A program made the position numbers and the translations under genes. A stretch of 64,000 nt of DNA from Luscinia megarhynchos (taxonomy: Eukaryota; Chordata; Aves; Passeriformes; Turdidae): positions 1,142,483-1,206,482 of the forward strand of contig CM067590.1 in the NCBI GenBank assembly GCA_034336665.1, read 5' to 3'. The stretch's first letter is position 1. The number at the start of each line of letters is the position of its first letter. Positions 52,963 through 64,000 of the stretch are shown here, one piece after another. The notes below the pieces were generated by a model. The model made no database searches, was not told the DNA's origin, and worked only from the letters and a program-made list of their open reading frames with translations.

Positions 52963-54160
52963 AATTTGGGATACTCAGCCTCTTGCTCAAGGTGCCCAAG
53001 GATCCCAAGTTTCTCTGGGAAAATTCACATGACTGAGGCAGGGCAGCCTCAGCAGCAGCACCAGGGAAGAATTATTAAAATAATAATTTTTTATACAAAA
53101 AAAAATTTGTATACATTTTTTTATCCACTCAGTGGTGACTGCCCAAAACCCAAACACGATCCCAGCTGGAGAAAAAAAACCTCAAACCCCACAAATCCTC
53201 ACCTCTTCATATTTAGGGAGAGACCCTAAATATCCCAAATCCAGCTGCAGGACACCCCTGCAGGCCCAGCAGCTCTGGGAAAGCAGCTCCGAGGCCACGG
53301 GGAGCAGGAGGCAGGGCTGGGCTGACAGCAGCACGGGGCAGGCCCCAGCAGGTCCCACCCTCCCTCCCTCTGCCCAGATCCACCCGAAACTCGGCCTGGG
53401 GACACACACCTTGCAGGAGCAGCAAGGGGAGGAGGAGTTTTGCTTGGGGAAGTCACAGCTCCAGCCACCCCACGGAGCCATGCAAACTCAACTGCTCCCC
53501 ACCAGGAATGTGCTGCCAGTGCTTTAGGGCCAAACTACCCCAGTTATTTGGACCTGGAGAACTGCTGGGTGCTCCTGAGAGGAAGACTCTGCAGATCAAC
53601 AGAAGGAAAAATCAAGATTTAAAAAAAAAAAAAACCCCTCAGCTTTTATTTTAAATAAAACTGCATTTTCAATGATGCAGTGGGAAGAAATCTTTGGTCT
53701 TGAGAAGGCAACGAGCCATCAATGGCAAAGAGTGAATTCCAGCTTTCTTCTGTCCTGACTGGATCCCATCTGGGGTAACATGACCAAGATCATGCAGCTC
53801 TTGAAGTGAGGAGACAGGAGCAGAAGCAGCTCCCTGCAAATATCTGTGGGCTGCTCTGGACAGTCTGGCTCTGTTTTCATCATCCCCTCCAGCCCAGCCC
53901 AGCCCTCAGCAGGGAACACCGAGCACAGCTCTGGGTTTGGGATGTGAGGAATGAGACTCAACCACACAGGAGGGTTCAGCTGCTCCCAAAGGGGCTCCAG
54001 GTCCCACCCCTGACCAAACCCTGCTCCAGGGGTGCTCTGGTCCTGCCAGAGATCAGAGCATCCCATTGCCTGCAGGTCCTCTGGATGCTGGAATGTTCCT
54101 GCAAGGGCTCTGGAGACCAAAGGGGCTCCAAGAGAGACAGGAGGGACTTTGGATTCAAAC
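52963..54160. other. ZBTB7A intron 1, unique stretch
   Basis: No exon or known repeat was recognised. Short A/T runs occur at 53075-53125 and 53617-53634. Confidence 0.45.
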
Positions 54161-54164
54161 TGAG

Positions 54165-54362
54165 AGCAGGTTCAGATGGGATATTGGGAAGGAATCCTTC
54201 CCTGTGAGGGTGGAGAGAATGGAATTCCCAGAGAAGCTGTGGAATTATCCAAGGTCAGGTTGGATGGGGCTGGAGCAGCCTTGAACAGTGGGAGGTGTCC
54301 CTGCCCATGGCACTGGCTGAGCTTAAAGGTCCCTTCCACCCAAACCATTCTGTGATGAGTCA
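54165..54362 (+). repeat. CR1 LINE 3' end, ZBTB7A intron 1
   Basis: Direct-strand copy starting gatgggatattgggaaggaa and ending aaaccattctgtgatga, with the CR1 terminal octamer. Confidence 0.9.
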
Positions 54363-54687
54363 AAGTCTAAACTCAAGGTGAAGTGCAAGAACACCTGAGA
54401 TGTTCTGGCAGCTCCAGCAGCCTCCCCTGGCTCAGCCCAACCCCATGGAACCCAAACAGCAAGGCTCTGCTGGCCAGGCCCACCTGCCAGGGAGGTTTTT
54501 TTTTTCCTCTCCCTGCTCTGGAAAGATGTGCCCGGGCAGCACAGGAAGCTCCAGCACGGCCACCCCCCTCCTGCAGCCCTTGCACACCTCCCAGGGAAAG
54601 GAAACCTGCCCCAAGCCCTGCAGATGCTGGCTCAGATCCACACACCCCTGACACCCCAGAATCTCAGGCTGCTGTGGGCTGGGAGGG

Positions 54688-54823
54688 ATCTTGAAGTTTG
54701 TCACCTTCATCCCATGGAAAGGGACGTTTTCCACTGTCCCAGGCTGCTCCAGCCTGGCCTTGGGCACTTCCAGGGATGCAGGGGCAGCCACAGCTGCTCT
54801 GGGAATTCCATCCCAGCCTCTCT
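54688..54823 (-). repeat. CR1 LINE fragment truncated by the assembly gap
   Basis: Reverse-orientation copy (ccatggaaagggacgttttc, then tggccttgggcacttccagg) that runs into the N run. Confidence 0.85.
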
Positions 54824-54923
54824 NNNNNNNNNNNNNNNNNNNNNNNNNNNNNNNNNNNNNNNNNNNNNNNNNNNNNNNNNNNNNNNNNNNNNNNNNNNNN
54901 NNNNNNNNNNNNNNNNNNNNNNN
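54824..54923. other. Assembly gap, exactly 100 N
   Basis: One hundred consecutive N. A round 100 is the conventional placeholder for a gap of unknown length, so true spacing here is unknown. Confidence 0.99.
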
Positions 54924-56445
54924 GACACTGCCTATCTTCCTCCCCTTCCCCGAGTTCTGCTCGTCAAAAGGTTTTTAATTACAGACTGGCACCGGTCTGC
55001 TCGAATTTGAGGTTAAGGCTGGTTGAGAGCGTAGTTAAAGCAACTGTTTATTGCCTGGGCTAGGAGAGATAACGAGCCGGGGTCTAATTGTTCGCCACAC
55101 AAGCTCATCTCCCAAAAAACTCAGCATCCCGAGACGGGGAGAAAACCCTCGAGTGTCAGTTTTAATCAGGATTAAACCACAGTTCCCAAGCATTTAGACT
55201 CAGTCTCAAACGCGGACCTGGGATTTCAGTTTTTGGGTGGGACTCGATCCTGCAGTCTAAGCTCGGCATCGGATCCCAAAATAAGGTTTTGAAGGGAGAC
55301 AGGAGCACCCAAACCACCACAGAGCCTCGATGGCAGCATAAATTTCACCCCTCATTTGCGTCCCGTGCCCACATCCAAATTCCCACGCTGGGAGAACAAC
55401 TGGAATTTTGAATTCTGCTTCCAAAAGTCACCAAACACGAAGGGAACCCTCCCCGTGCCAATTAATTCCACCCAGCTCCTCCACAGAGCAAAGCCCCTCA
55501 CGAAGCCACAGCTGAAGATCTCCACCAGACCCACGGCCACGAGATGAAATATGAGTAAAAACTATTAATAATTAAAAAAAAAGGCAGAGGAAGAGTTGCA
55601 GAGCAGCAAAGTGAAGAACAACTTTCATTCACCACCACATTTATTAAGAGCTCCTGCCTTGCAAAACCCTCCCTGGAGTTACTGAAGCAATTAAGGCTTG
55701 GTGGAAAAATCCCACCATCTCACCCGTGTTTGGGTTGCGCCTCTTCACTCCCTCTTTCACCAGAACAAGCCTAAACAGGGGCCAGAATGAATATTAAACA
55801 AGAAAGGCTCCTCTCTAATAAACTCCTCAGTTTCTCTCGGTCTCTTTTATTTTTTTTTAAAGTAGCTGAAATCCAACAACTCCAGCAAAACCATCAGAAT
55901 TAAAGCCAGCCCGGCTCTTCCTGCTCAGCCTCCAGAAGAGCCCACACGCTGCAATTTCCAGCCAGGACTGGCAGAACCCTTGAGAAATCACACAATTCCT
56001 TGAAAAATACCACCACCAAGCACCCCAAACACTTTTGGAAAGCGCCACGATGACCTTTTAGCTCCGTTGCTACGCTGAGCACAACTTCAACCCTCATTAG
56101 GTTGTAAATTCTTCCAGGCAGAACCTTTCTCTCCCCATGTCCATAAAACAGTTATTATATAAGTTATGGTTTCGATAGGCAGGACAACGAACAGCCCCGG
56201 GAGCACGGCTGCTCTTGAACTGGGACCGGCAGCGAACTCTTACCAAGAGTCCTTGAGGCCAAAGAAACTTTGGCTGCCCAAAGCCGCCCTGCCCTGCGGC
56301 CGAGGGTCTGCAGGAGCGGGAACACCGAGAGCCAGGCAGGGCCCAGCAGTCACGTCGGAGGGGTTGTACAACAGGAACTGTTGCTTTCGACACAGCGGCG
56401 CTGGGATTCACACGTTTTCTGCTGGTGCTGCCCGAGTCTCAGGGC
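54924..56445. other. ZBTB7A intron 1 after the gap, unique sequence
   Basis: Low-repeat, moderately AT-rich sequence without recognised exons. 54955-55110 contains ttttaattacagactgg and looks less degenerate than its surroundings, but no function can be assigned. Confidence 0.4.
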
Positions 56446-56449
56446 TTTC

Positions 56450-56665
56450 CATGGAGTAACCTCAGCTGGAAGGGACCCACAGGGATCAGCCAGCACAGCT
56501 CCCCGAGCCCACTAATCCCACCGTGGCAGCCTTGGCCAGGTGCTCCTGGAGCCAGGACCATTCCCTGGGGAATTTCTCCAGTTCAAAAAGGACCTTTCCC
56601 TGATATCCAACCTCCCCACACAGCTTCACAAACCAACTTTTCCCACACTCCTGGAACAAGGAAGC
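56450..56665 (-). repeat. Diverged CR1 LINE fragment
   Basis: Reverse-orientation phrases agctggaagggacccacagg and ccctgatatccaacctcccc are characteristic of older CR1 subfamilies. Confidence 0.65.
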
Positions 56666-56739
56666 CTTTCCCTGGCAGTGCCAGCCGTGTGTCCGTGACT
56701 TTGTCCCGCTCCAGCCTCACCAAGGGGAGCAGGGCAGGC

Positions 56740-58345
56740 GCCTCCGGCTGTGTCACGGCACTTTCGGGCACCTGACCCGCTCCCCGCGGTGGGGGACGAT
56801 GACGAGCAGGCACTGCCGGGTCCCTGGGAATGTTTTTGGCAGGACCAAGGGATGCTGCCCCTCGGGCCGAGCCCGCTGCTGCGCAGTCCCGCGGGGGGGA
56901 GAGGCTTATCCCGCCGGGCTCCTCCGGGCAGCAGCGCCCCAGCCCCGCGGGGGGATTATCACCGCGGCCCCCCCTGCCCGCAGCCGGCCGGGGGGAGATA
57001 AGGGACGGCCGAAGGGGGGTGAAAACAAGCCGGGCCGCGCAGGGCCGCAGCGGGGCGGGCAGGGCCGGGCCCGCGCCCCCCGGCCGGCAACGACCTTGGG
57101 GTGCGCGGGGACGGCGCGGCCCGACGCCCCCGCACGGGGCGGCCCCGGGGGACCCCACCCATGACCGGCCTCCCCCCGCCGCCGGCCCGGGCCGCCCCCC
57201 CCGCGGGGCCCACAGGGAGCCTTGGCCGGGCGCCACGACCCCACCCCTTCCCCCGGGCGGGCGCCGCAATGGAGGCCGGGGGGAGGCGGGGGCGGGGGGC
57301 GCTGAGGGGAGGAAGGGGGGGTGAGGTGTCGGTGGCGGCCCCGCGGCGGCGGAGGCGCGGGCGGGGGTGGCGGCGGGGCCCGGAGCGGGCGGGGGTCGCG
57401 GGGCCGGGCTGAGGGGGGCGCGCAGGCCCCGCCGCGCCCGTCCCCGGCCACCCCGCGCGGCGCCCGCCATTGGGCCGGGCGGCGGCGGGCGGGGCGGGCG
57501 CGCGGGGCGGAGGGCGCGCCCCGATTGGCCCCGCCCGCTGCCCATCAACACGCCTCCCGCTCGCCGAGCGCGCGCGGGCCGATGGGAAGCGCAGTCCGCG
57601 CGCCCACCGGCACCTACGGCGCGGCGCCGCCGGGGGACTACAGCTCCCAGCAACCCCCGCGCCGCGCTCCCCCCACTCCTCCCCGCTCCCAACCCTTCCC
57701 CCCCCTCCGCGACCCCCCCAGCACCGGCCCGGCCAAGTACAACGTATACGGAGGGGGCGGAGTGAGGGGGGCAGCCCCCACCCCCCCCCGCAACGGACCC
57801 AACCGACCCCTCCCCACCCCCCCACTCCCCCCCACTACCCCCGGGGAGGGGAGGGGGGGAGGGTCAGGCCTGAACCACCCCCCACCATGCGCGACCCCCT
57901 CCTCCCCCGTTCCGCGCCCACCCCTCAGTTCCGTACCGGGCGGGGGCCGAGCGGTCCGGGCGAGCGGAGCGGGCCGCGCCGTGCCGAGGCGGGCGGGCCG
58001 GGCCGTGCGGGCGGGCGGAGCAGGCTCTGGCCGCCCCGCGGGAGCTGCTCGCCGAGGCCCGTATGCGGCTCCTTCCTGCTCCGGCCGGGGCCGCCCCGCT
58101 CTTAAAGGGGCCGCGCGCCGCCCCCCCCGCCCGCCGCCCCCCCCGCGGGGCGCAGCCGCCTCCGGCCGGGGGGGGGCGCAGCGCGGAAACGGCCGCGACG
58201 GGGGGTTCGGGGGGCCGCGTGCGGGAGCCGCCCTGCGGAGGGACCCCGCGGACCCCCCGGCCCCGCGCAGAGTGGGACGGTCCGCGCCCCCCGTACAACC
58301 CCCGCGTGACTGCGCGAGACGGAGCCACGCGTGTCACACGGTGTC
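56740..58345. promoter_or_regulatory. ZBTB7A: Large CpG island, probable ZBTB7A promoter and noncoding exon 1
   Basis: About 1.6 kb of very GC- and CpG-rich sequence is the only promoter-like island upstream of ZBTB7A exon 2. MAP2K2 is transcribed from the right toward it, so the ZBTB7A minus-strand promoter is the natural assignment. The exact start site and 5' exon cannot be read. Long open frames here reflect composition. Confidence 0.6.
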
Positions 58346-59110
58346 ACCTCCCCCTGCCCGGAGTGTCACGCACACAGAGACCCCAGACCCACGCGTGTCA
58401 CACGGTGTCACCTCCCCCTTGCCCGGAGTGTCACACACACACAGACCCCCAGACCCACGCGTGTCACCTCCCCCTGCCTGGAGTGTCACACACACACAGA
58501 CCCCCAGACCCACGCGTACGGTGTCACCTCCCCCGTGCCCCGAGTGTCACACACAGAGACCCCCCAGACCCACGCGTGTCACACGGTGTCACCTCCCCCC
58601 CTGCCCGGAGTGTCACACACAAACACAGACCCCAGACCCACGCGTGTCACCTCCCCCCTGCCCGGAGTGTCACACGCACACAGACCCCAGACCCACGCGT
58701 GTCACCTCCCCCTGCCCGGAGTGTCACACAAACACAGACCCCAGACCCACGCGTGTCACACAGTGTCACCTCCCCCTGCCCGGAGTGTCACACACACACA
58801 GACCCCCAGACCCACGCGTGTCACCTCCCCCTGCCCGGAGTGTCACACAAACACAGACCCCCAGACCCACGCGTGTCACCTCCCCCCTGCCCGGAGTGTC
58901 ACACGCACACAGACCCCAGACCCACTCGTGTCACCTCCCCCTGCCCGGAGTGTCACACACACAGACCCCAGACCCACGCGTGTCACACAGTGTCACCTCC
59001 CCCTGCCCGGAGTGTCACACACACAGACCCCAGACCCACGCGTGTCACACGGTGTCACCTCTCCCCTCGAGAATGTCACACTGTCACACACACAGAGACA
59101 GACACCAGAC
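58318..59110 (+). repeat. CpG-containing about 50-nt minisatellite (gacccacgcgtgtcac)
   Basis: About fourteen units combine gtcacctccccctgcccgga, gtgtcacacacacacagacc and ccagacccacgcgt, with an optional acggtgtcac insertion. Nearly every unit carries ACGCGT. Confidence 0.97.
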
Positions 59111-59660
59111 CCACGCGTGTCACCTCTTCCTCGGATGTCACAGAGACCCCAGACCCACTCATGTCACATCATGGGCCACCTCCCACTGCCTGTCACAGGA
59201 CCCCAGACCCACTCGTGTCCCCACGGGGCAACCCCAGGTCCCTTCTGGGTCACCCTGGTGCCCCCAAACCCTCTCGTGTCCCCACCCGGCGCCTCTTTGA
59301 GCCCCTTTGTGTCACCCCACGCACGTGTCACCCCACGGGCACCTCCGTGCTCCCCAAACCCACTCGTGTCACCTCCCCACGGGTCACCCCACCCGCGTGT
59401 CACCTCCCCACGCCCCCAGACCCACTCGGGCGCCTCCCTCCCTTTCCACGTCACCTCCCCGCGTGGCCACGCGTGTCCCCGGCGTCCCCCCGGCCCCAAG
59501 GTCGCGGGGGGCTGCGGCCTGCGGGGGGACACGGGGACACTCGGGGACACTCAAGCGACACGCGGCGTCCCCACGCGGGTGGGGCTGTGACCCCCCCCCA
59601 GCTCCGCAATCCCGGGAGGTTTTGGGGTGGATTTGGAATTAATGATCATTCGGGGGGTTA
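59111..59660 (+). repeat. Degenerate continuation of the CpG minisatellite
   Basis: Diverged relatives of the same phrases (cccactcgtgtcacctcccc) continue to about 59560. Confidence 0.7.
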
Positions 59661-60300
59661 ATTAATTAAAGAGAAAGCGAGAAAGCAAAGCGCGGATCAG
59701 CCCCCGGGTCCGTTCCACGCTCGGCTCTCTGCGATTTCCCCTTTTTTCCCTTTTTTTGCCTTAAATGACCCGGCTCAGCTCCTCGCCCGCCCCCCGCCTT
59801 CCCCCGCCCCCACCCGGGGCGGTTTTTGGGGGGTTTGGGGTCATGAACCCCGTGGAGCAGGTGGGGAAACTGAGGCAGGGCGGGCTGGGGGTGGGGACTG
59901 AGGTTTTGGGGTGGGGTTTGGGGTGGGGGGGCCGCGCCCCGGCTCCGGCTGCTTTCGCTTTGCCCCGGCCAAAATATGAACCCCCAGAGTGCCCCCCCCG
60001 CACTGGGAGCCCCCCAAAATCCTCCTCGGTGTGAGGCTGGGTGGGGGGAGGACCCCAAACCCGCCCCCCAATCCCCCCCATTGCACCCTAAAAAACAAAC
60101 AGGGGTTGGGGATCCCCTTTCCTCCCTGCACCCCAAAATCCTGCTGTGGTCACCCCTCACGGGACCCCCCCCTAATTCCCAGCTGGCATCACCAAAACCT
60201 GGCACAGCTCCCAGGGGGGCAGAGAGTCCAACCCGGGCACCCCAGAACCCCGGGGGACCCCAAAACACCCGGAAAAAAACAAACCAGGATCCCCCAAAGG
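59661..60300. other. ZBTB7A-MAP2K2 spacer
   Basis: GC-rich unique sequence with a MIR-like gggaaactgaggcag near 59863. No gene was recognised. Confidence 0.45.
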
Positions 60301-60302
60301 AG

Positions 60303-61152
60303 CCTGGAGTCAGGGACCACGGCATGGGACCCCCAAAAATGGACCAGAAGGATCCTGGAATTTGGGATAGCACCACAGGACCCCCAAAAAGAAGGAGCCT
60401 GGAATTTGGGGATGGCACCATGGGAACCCCCAAAAATGTCCCAAAAAAAGTCAGGAATTGGGGATGGCACCATGGGACCCTCAAAAGAAGGAGCCTGGAA
60501 TTGGGGATGGCACCATGGGACCCCCAAAAATGTGTCAGAAGGATTCTGGAATTGGGGATGGCACCATGGAAGACCAAAAGTGCCCCTGCAGGATCCTGGA
60601 ATTGGGGATGGCACTATAGGACCCTCAAAAATGTCCCAAAAAAGAGCCTGGAATTGAGGATAGCATCACAGGACCCCAAAAGAAGTAGCCTGGAATAGGG
60701 GATGGCACCAGGGAACCCCCAAAAATATCCCAAAAAAGAGCCTGGAATTGGGGATGGCACCATGGGACCCCAAAAATGTCCCAGAAAAAGCCTGGAATTG
60801 GGGATAGCATCACAGGACCCCCAAAAGAAGGAGCCTGGAATTTGGGGATGGCACCAGGGAACCCCCAAAAACGTGTCAGAAGGAGCCTGGAATTGGGGAT
60901 GGCACCATGGGAACCCCAAAAATGTCCCAAAAAAGAGCCTGGAATTGGGGGTACCATCACAGGACCCCAAAAAGAAGGAGCCTGGAATTTGGGATGGCAC
61001 CAGGGAACCCCAAAAATTTCCCAGAAAGAGCCTGGAATTGGGGATGGCACCATGGAACCCCCAAAAAGTGCCACTGCAGGAGCCTGGAATTGGGGATGGC
61101 ACCGTGGAACCCCAAAAATGCCACTGCAGGAGCCTGGGATTGGGGATGGCCC
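60303..61152 (+). repeat. About 57-nt tandem repeat between ZBTB7A and MAP2K2
   Basis: About fifteen units combine ggagcctggaattggggatg, gcaccatgggacccccaaaa and atgtcccaaaa. Confidence 0.96.
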
Positions 61153-61489
61153 CGTGCTGTGTCACCCCCTGAATCATTCACAGCACAAAAAAATGCAAAA
61201 TATTTTCCCATTTTGGGCTCAATTTAGATTTTTTCAGCTTCACCCAGCTCCTGCTCACCCCAAATATCGAAAACCCCTCAATATTTTTCACCTGCCCTAA
61301 ATATTTCCAGCTGGATTTTGGTCTTTGGATTCCTTGGGATGTCAGGATAATTCTGGTGTCTCTGGCTTCCACTGGAGGCAGCGCTGTCCAGCACATCCCA
61401 GCGTTCCCGGCTGGAATTCCAGCTCCAAAAGGGTTAAACCCACCCCGGGCACAACCACAACCGAGGAGAGAAACCGCCTGGAAATGTAA

Positions 61490-63515
61490 AGTGCCGTTTA
61501 TTTATTATTTTCTTCCCCCCCTCCCCCAAACCCATGATGAAAATATCGAGTTAAAAAAAAACAAATTAATTGCACCACCAAACTGCTGCATCCTGCTTTT
61601 TTTCCTCCTCTTCCTCCTCCTAAATCCAGCACCAAAATTTATGGAAAATAGCCCAAAACTTGAGGAATCTTCCCAATTTCCCTCATAAAATAAGAGGCAA
61701 AATCCACCACAAGGAGCACCCCACGGCTCCAGGCTGGGCACGAGCTGAGCACAGACCCCTAAAATCTGGGGTATTCCCCCCAAAATTGGGGTGTCCCCCT
61801 AAAAAATAGGGGTGTCCCCCCTCTGGGGATGTTGGCCCCAGGCAGGGCAGTGCTGGAAAACAAGAAAGGAAAAGGGGTGAGGGATTTGGGGTTGTTAATT
61901 TTGGGGGGGCTGCTAGGGTGGGACCCAGGGCAGGCAGGGGGATGGGAGCTGCCAGCCAAAAAAACCCCCCAAAAAAACCAAAAAAAAAAAGGAAAACACC
62001 AAAATATTCCCACCAAACTTCCCAAATCCTCACGGGGGACTCAGGGGTTGCCAAATCCACGCAGGGGAGGGGAGATGGGGGAATGATTCACCCCAAAATG
62101 CACGTGGTGGGAAGGGAGGGGCTGCAAAAGGTCCTGGATGGGAGGGACAGTGCAGGGACAATGCGGGACTGGGATGAGGGTGGGTTCAGCCCTGGCCAGG
62201 GGGCTCCAACAGGGAATCCTGGAGCTTGGCCACCTCCACAATGGCTGAGGCCACCCCTGGGATGGGCTGGAGGCAGCCAGAGGGGGAAAATGCAGCCTGG
62301 AGAGGGAAATGCAGCCTGGAGGAAATGCAGCCTGGAGAGGGGGAAATGCAGCCTGGAGGGGGAAATGCAGCCTGGAGGAAATGCAGCCTGAGGGGGGAAA
62401 TGCAGCCTGGAGGGGAAATGCAGAATGGAGGGGAAATACAGAGTGGAGAGGGGAAATGCAGCGTGGAGGGGAGAAATGCAGCCTGAGGGGGGAAATGCAG
62501 CCTGGAGGGGGGAAATGCAGAGTGGAGAGGGGAAATGCAGAGTGGAGAGGGGAAATGCAGAATGGAGGAAATGCAGACTGGAGGGGGGAAATGCAGAGTG
62601 GAGAGGGGAAATGCAGCCTGGAGAGGGAAATGCAGCCTGGAGAGGGGGAAATGCAGCCTGGAGAGGGGGAAATGCAGAGTGGAGAGGGGGAAATGCAGAG
62701 TGGAGAGGGGGAAATGCAGAGTGGAGAGGGGGAAATGCAGAGTGGAGAGGGGGAAATGCAGAGTGGAGGGTTCCCTGTGCCCCCCATGGGATCAGGACAG
62801 GGACCCCAATCCTGGGCTCCGCTCCACCTCTCCAGAGAAGGAAAATCCACACTCTCCCCTCAGCTGGACACAGAAAAGTGGGAGCCATCCCCAACCCCAT
62901 CCCCATCCCCATCCCCATCCCATTTCATCCCATTTCATCCCTGAACAGCCAGTGCAGGACAAGGCCAGGCTTTATGAGAACCCTTTAAGAAGCAAACGAG
63001 GCAAACAGCGATCTCAGCTCAGATCTCAGCTCTGCCCCCAGGCCAGGGCCAGCCCAGAGCCCAGCCCGGGCCCCAGGCAGGACAGTGCCACTGCTCTGGG
63101 CCACCCTAGGCAGGGTTTCCCCATTCCTGATCCCACTGATTCTCCATCCCAGAGAGAAAAGCAGGGAGGAGGTGAAGCATCTCACACCCTCCATCACCTT
63201 CTCTCGTAACCCGAGTGAAAACACATTTCCAAACCAAACCAAAACAAACCCAAAATAATAAAGGAAAAAAAAAAAAAAATCAATCAACCAACATAAGCAG
63301 CACCACAATTCCCAAGTGTCAGGAGCTCCAGAGCCGGAGCAGAGACCTGGAACCCCCCGCAGCCCAGCCCTGGGGGCTCCAGCCGGGGGCACGGAGCCGC
63401 TTCGGGGGTGGAGCCGCGGCGGGGCCGGAGCTTTGGCGCTGGAGGGAGGAGGGAGCGGCGGCGGCGCCCCGGGAGGAGGAGGAAGCGGTGCCGGAGGCGG
63501 CAGGGCCGGCAGGGC
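61490..63515 (-). other. MAP2K2: MAP2K2 3' untranslated region or flank (extent uncertain)
   Basis: The first canonical AATAAA on the minus strand below the stop is at 61497-61502. A non-canonical CATAAA occurs near 62972. The true 3' end may therefore be either; mammalian MAP2K2 has a short 3'UTR as I recall, which favours the latter. A minisatellite occupies 62285-62770. Confidence 0.35.
62285..62770 (+). repeat. 20-21 nt minisatellite (gggggaaatgcagagtggag)
   Basis: About 24 copies of ggggaaatgcagcctggaga or ggggaaatgcagagtggaga. Confidence 0.97.
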
Positions 63516-63626
63516 TCACACGGCAGCTCGGGTGGGAGTGCTGGGCTGGTTGAGCCGCAGCGTCCGGCACAGCCAGCCCGCGAAATCCACCTCCTCCACC
63601 TCGGAGCGCTTGATGAACGTGTGGCT
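63516..63626 (-). CDS. MAP2K2: MAP kinase kinase 2, last coding exon (5' portion outside window)
   Basis: Dual-specificity kinase that phosphorylates ERK1/2. Only the terminal exon is in the window: acceptor TTGCAG at 63627-63632, then [19 protein letters not shown] and [11 protein letters not shown], stop TGA 63516-63518. The [10 protein letters not shown] and RLNQP tail distinguishes MEK2 from MEK1. The position right of ZBTB7A on the same strand repeats human gene order. The exon starts in phase 0. The kinase domain lies to the right. Confidence 0.95.
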   Translation of the reverse strand, partial: SHTFIKRSEVEEVDFAGWLCRTLRLNQPSTPTRAAV

Positions 63627-63769
63627 CTGCAAGCACAGGGAAAACACGGTCAGGAACTGCTCAGAAAACCAGCCCTGTGCTGTGGGATGTGGCCTGGAGA
63701 GAGGGGAAGATCCTGGTGCCGCGGCTGAGGCAGGGGAAGAGGATTTGGGGAGAACATTTGCTCCACCAC

Positions 63770-64000
63770 AGGGAGGAACTGATTCCCAAAATCCCACCCA
63801 GCCCTGCCCTGTCCAGCCTTGGGCACTGCCAGGGATCCAGGGGCAGCCACTGCTGCTCTGGGTACCTGTGCCAGGGCTGCCCACCCTCCCAGGGAGGAAT
63901 TCCATCCCAAAATCCCACCCAGCCCTGCCCTCTGGCAGTGGGAGCCATTCCCTGTGCCCTGTCCCTCCACCCCCGTCCCCAGTCCCTCTCCATCTCTCCT
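63770..64000 (-). repeat. CR1 LINE fragment in the MAP2K2 terminal intron
   Basis: Reverse-orientation copy (gtccagccttgggcactgcc, then ggaggaattccatcccaaaa, then cattccctgtgccctgtccc), with an internal duplication of the cccagccctgccct block. It runs off the window. Confidence 0.85.

Noticed and set aside
57321..59300. 659-codon open frame across the CpG island and CpG minisatellite
   Set aside because: GC-driven lack of stops followed by repeat translation (HTQTPDPRVS phrases); no domain, no splice evidence.
59666..61177. Minus-strand frames over the 60.3-61.2 kb array
   Set aside because: Repeat translations (GAIPNSRLL phrases) with no domain or start context.

Overview
The window is eukaryotic, from a bird and probably a passerine microchromosome. 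It has GC-rich CpG-island promoters, many truncated CR1 LINE 3' ends, passerine-type LTRs, and a distinct tandem minisatellite in nearly every intron and spacer. The gene order EEF2(-), PIAS4(+), ZBTB7A(-), MAP2K2(-) matches human 19p13.3, which corresponds to avian chromosome 28. An extra forkhead gene, best matched to FOXQ2 and absent from mammals, lies between PIAS4 and ZBTB7A.

Layout. 1-8.46 kb: EEF2 on the minus strand. Exons 1-14 are present and exon 15 lies off the left edge. A box C/D snoRNA (SNORD37) sits in intron 6, and LTR and CR1 insertions occupy other introns. 8.5-10.3 kb: CpG islands and a CR1 between EEF2 and PIAS4. 10.28-25.88 kb: all 11 coding exons of PIAS4, followed by a 3'UTR of about 2.9 kb. 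29.2-33.4 kb: the three-exon FOXQ2-like gene, whose introns are almost entirely minisatellite. 33.4-40 kb: tandem arrays and an AT-rich homopolymer block. 40-58 kb: ZBTB7A on the minus strand, with a long U/A-rich 3'UTR, two coding exons, and a long first intron that contains a 100-N assembly gap. Its probable promoter is the CpG island at 56.7-58.3 kb. 58.3-61.2 kb: intergenic minisatellites. 61.5-64 kb: the last coding exon of MAP2K2 (minus strand) and its 3' flank.

The genes are functionally unrelated: a translation elongation factor, a SUMO E3 ligase, a forkhead factor, a BTB zinc-finger repressor and a MAP kinase kinase. They share a conserved block rather than a pathway.

Two conserved coding exons each carry a single extra base that breaks the frame: EEF2 exon 7 near 4920-4924, and PIAS4 exon 2 at 13697. 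Both lie beside an AAA triplet on the coding strand, and both most likely reflect assembly or sequencing error. Coordinates were read by eye from exon homology and splice consensus. No alignment or database search was run.
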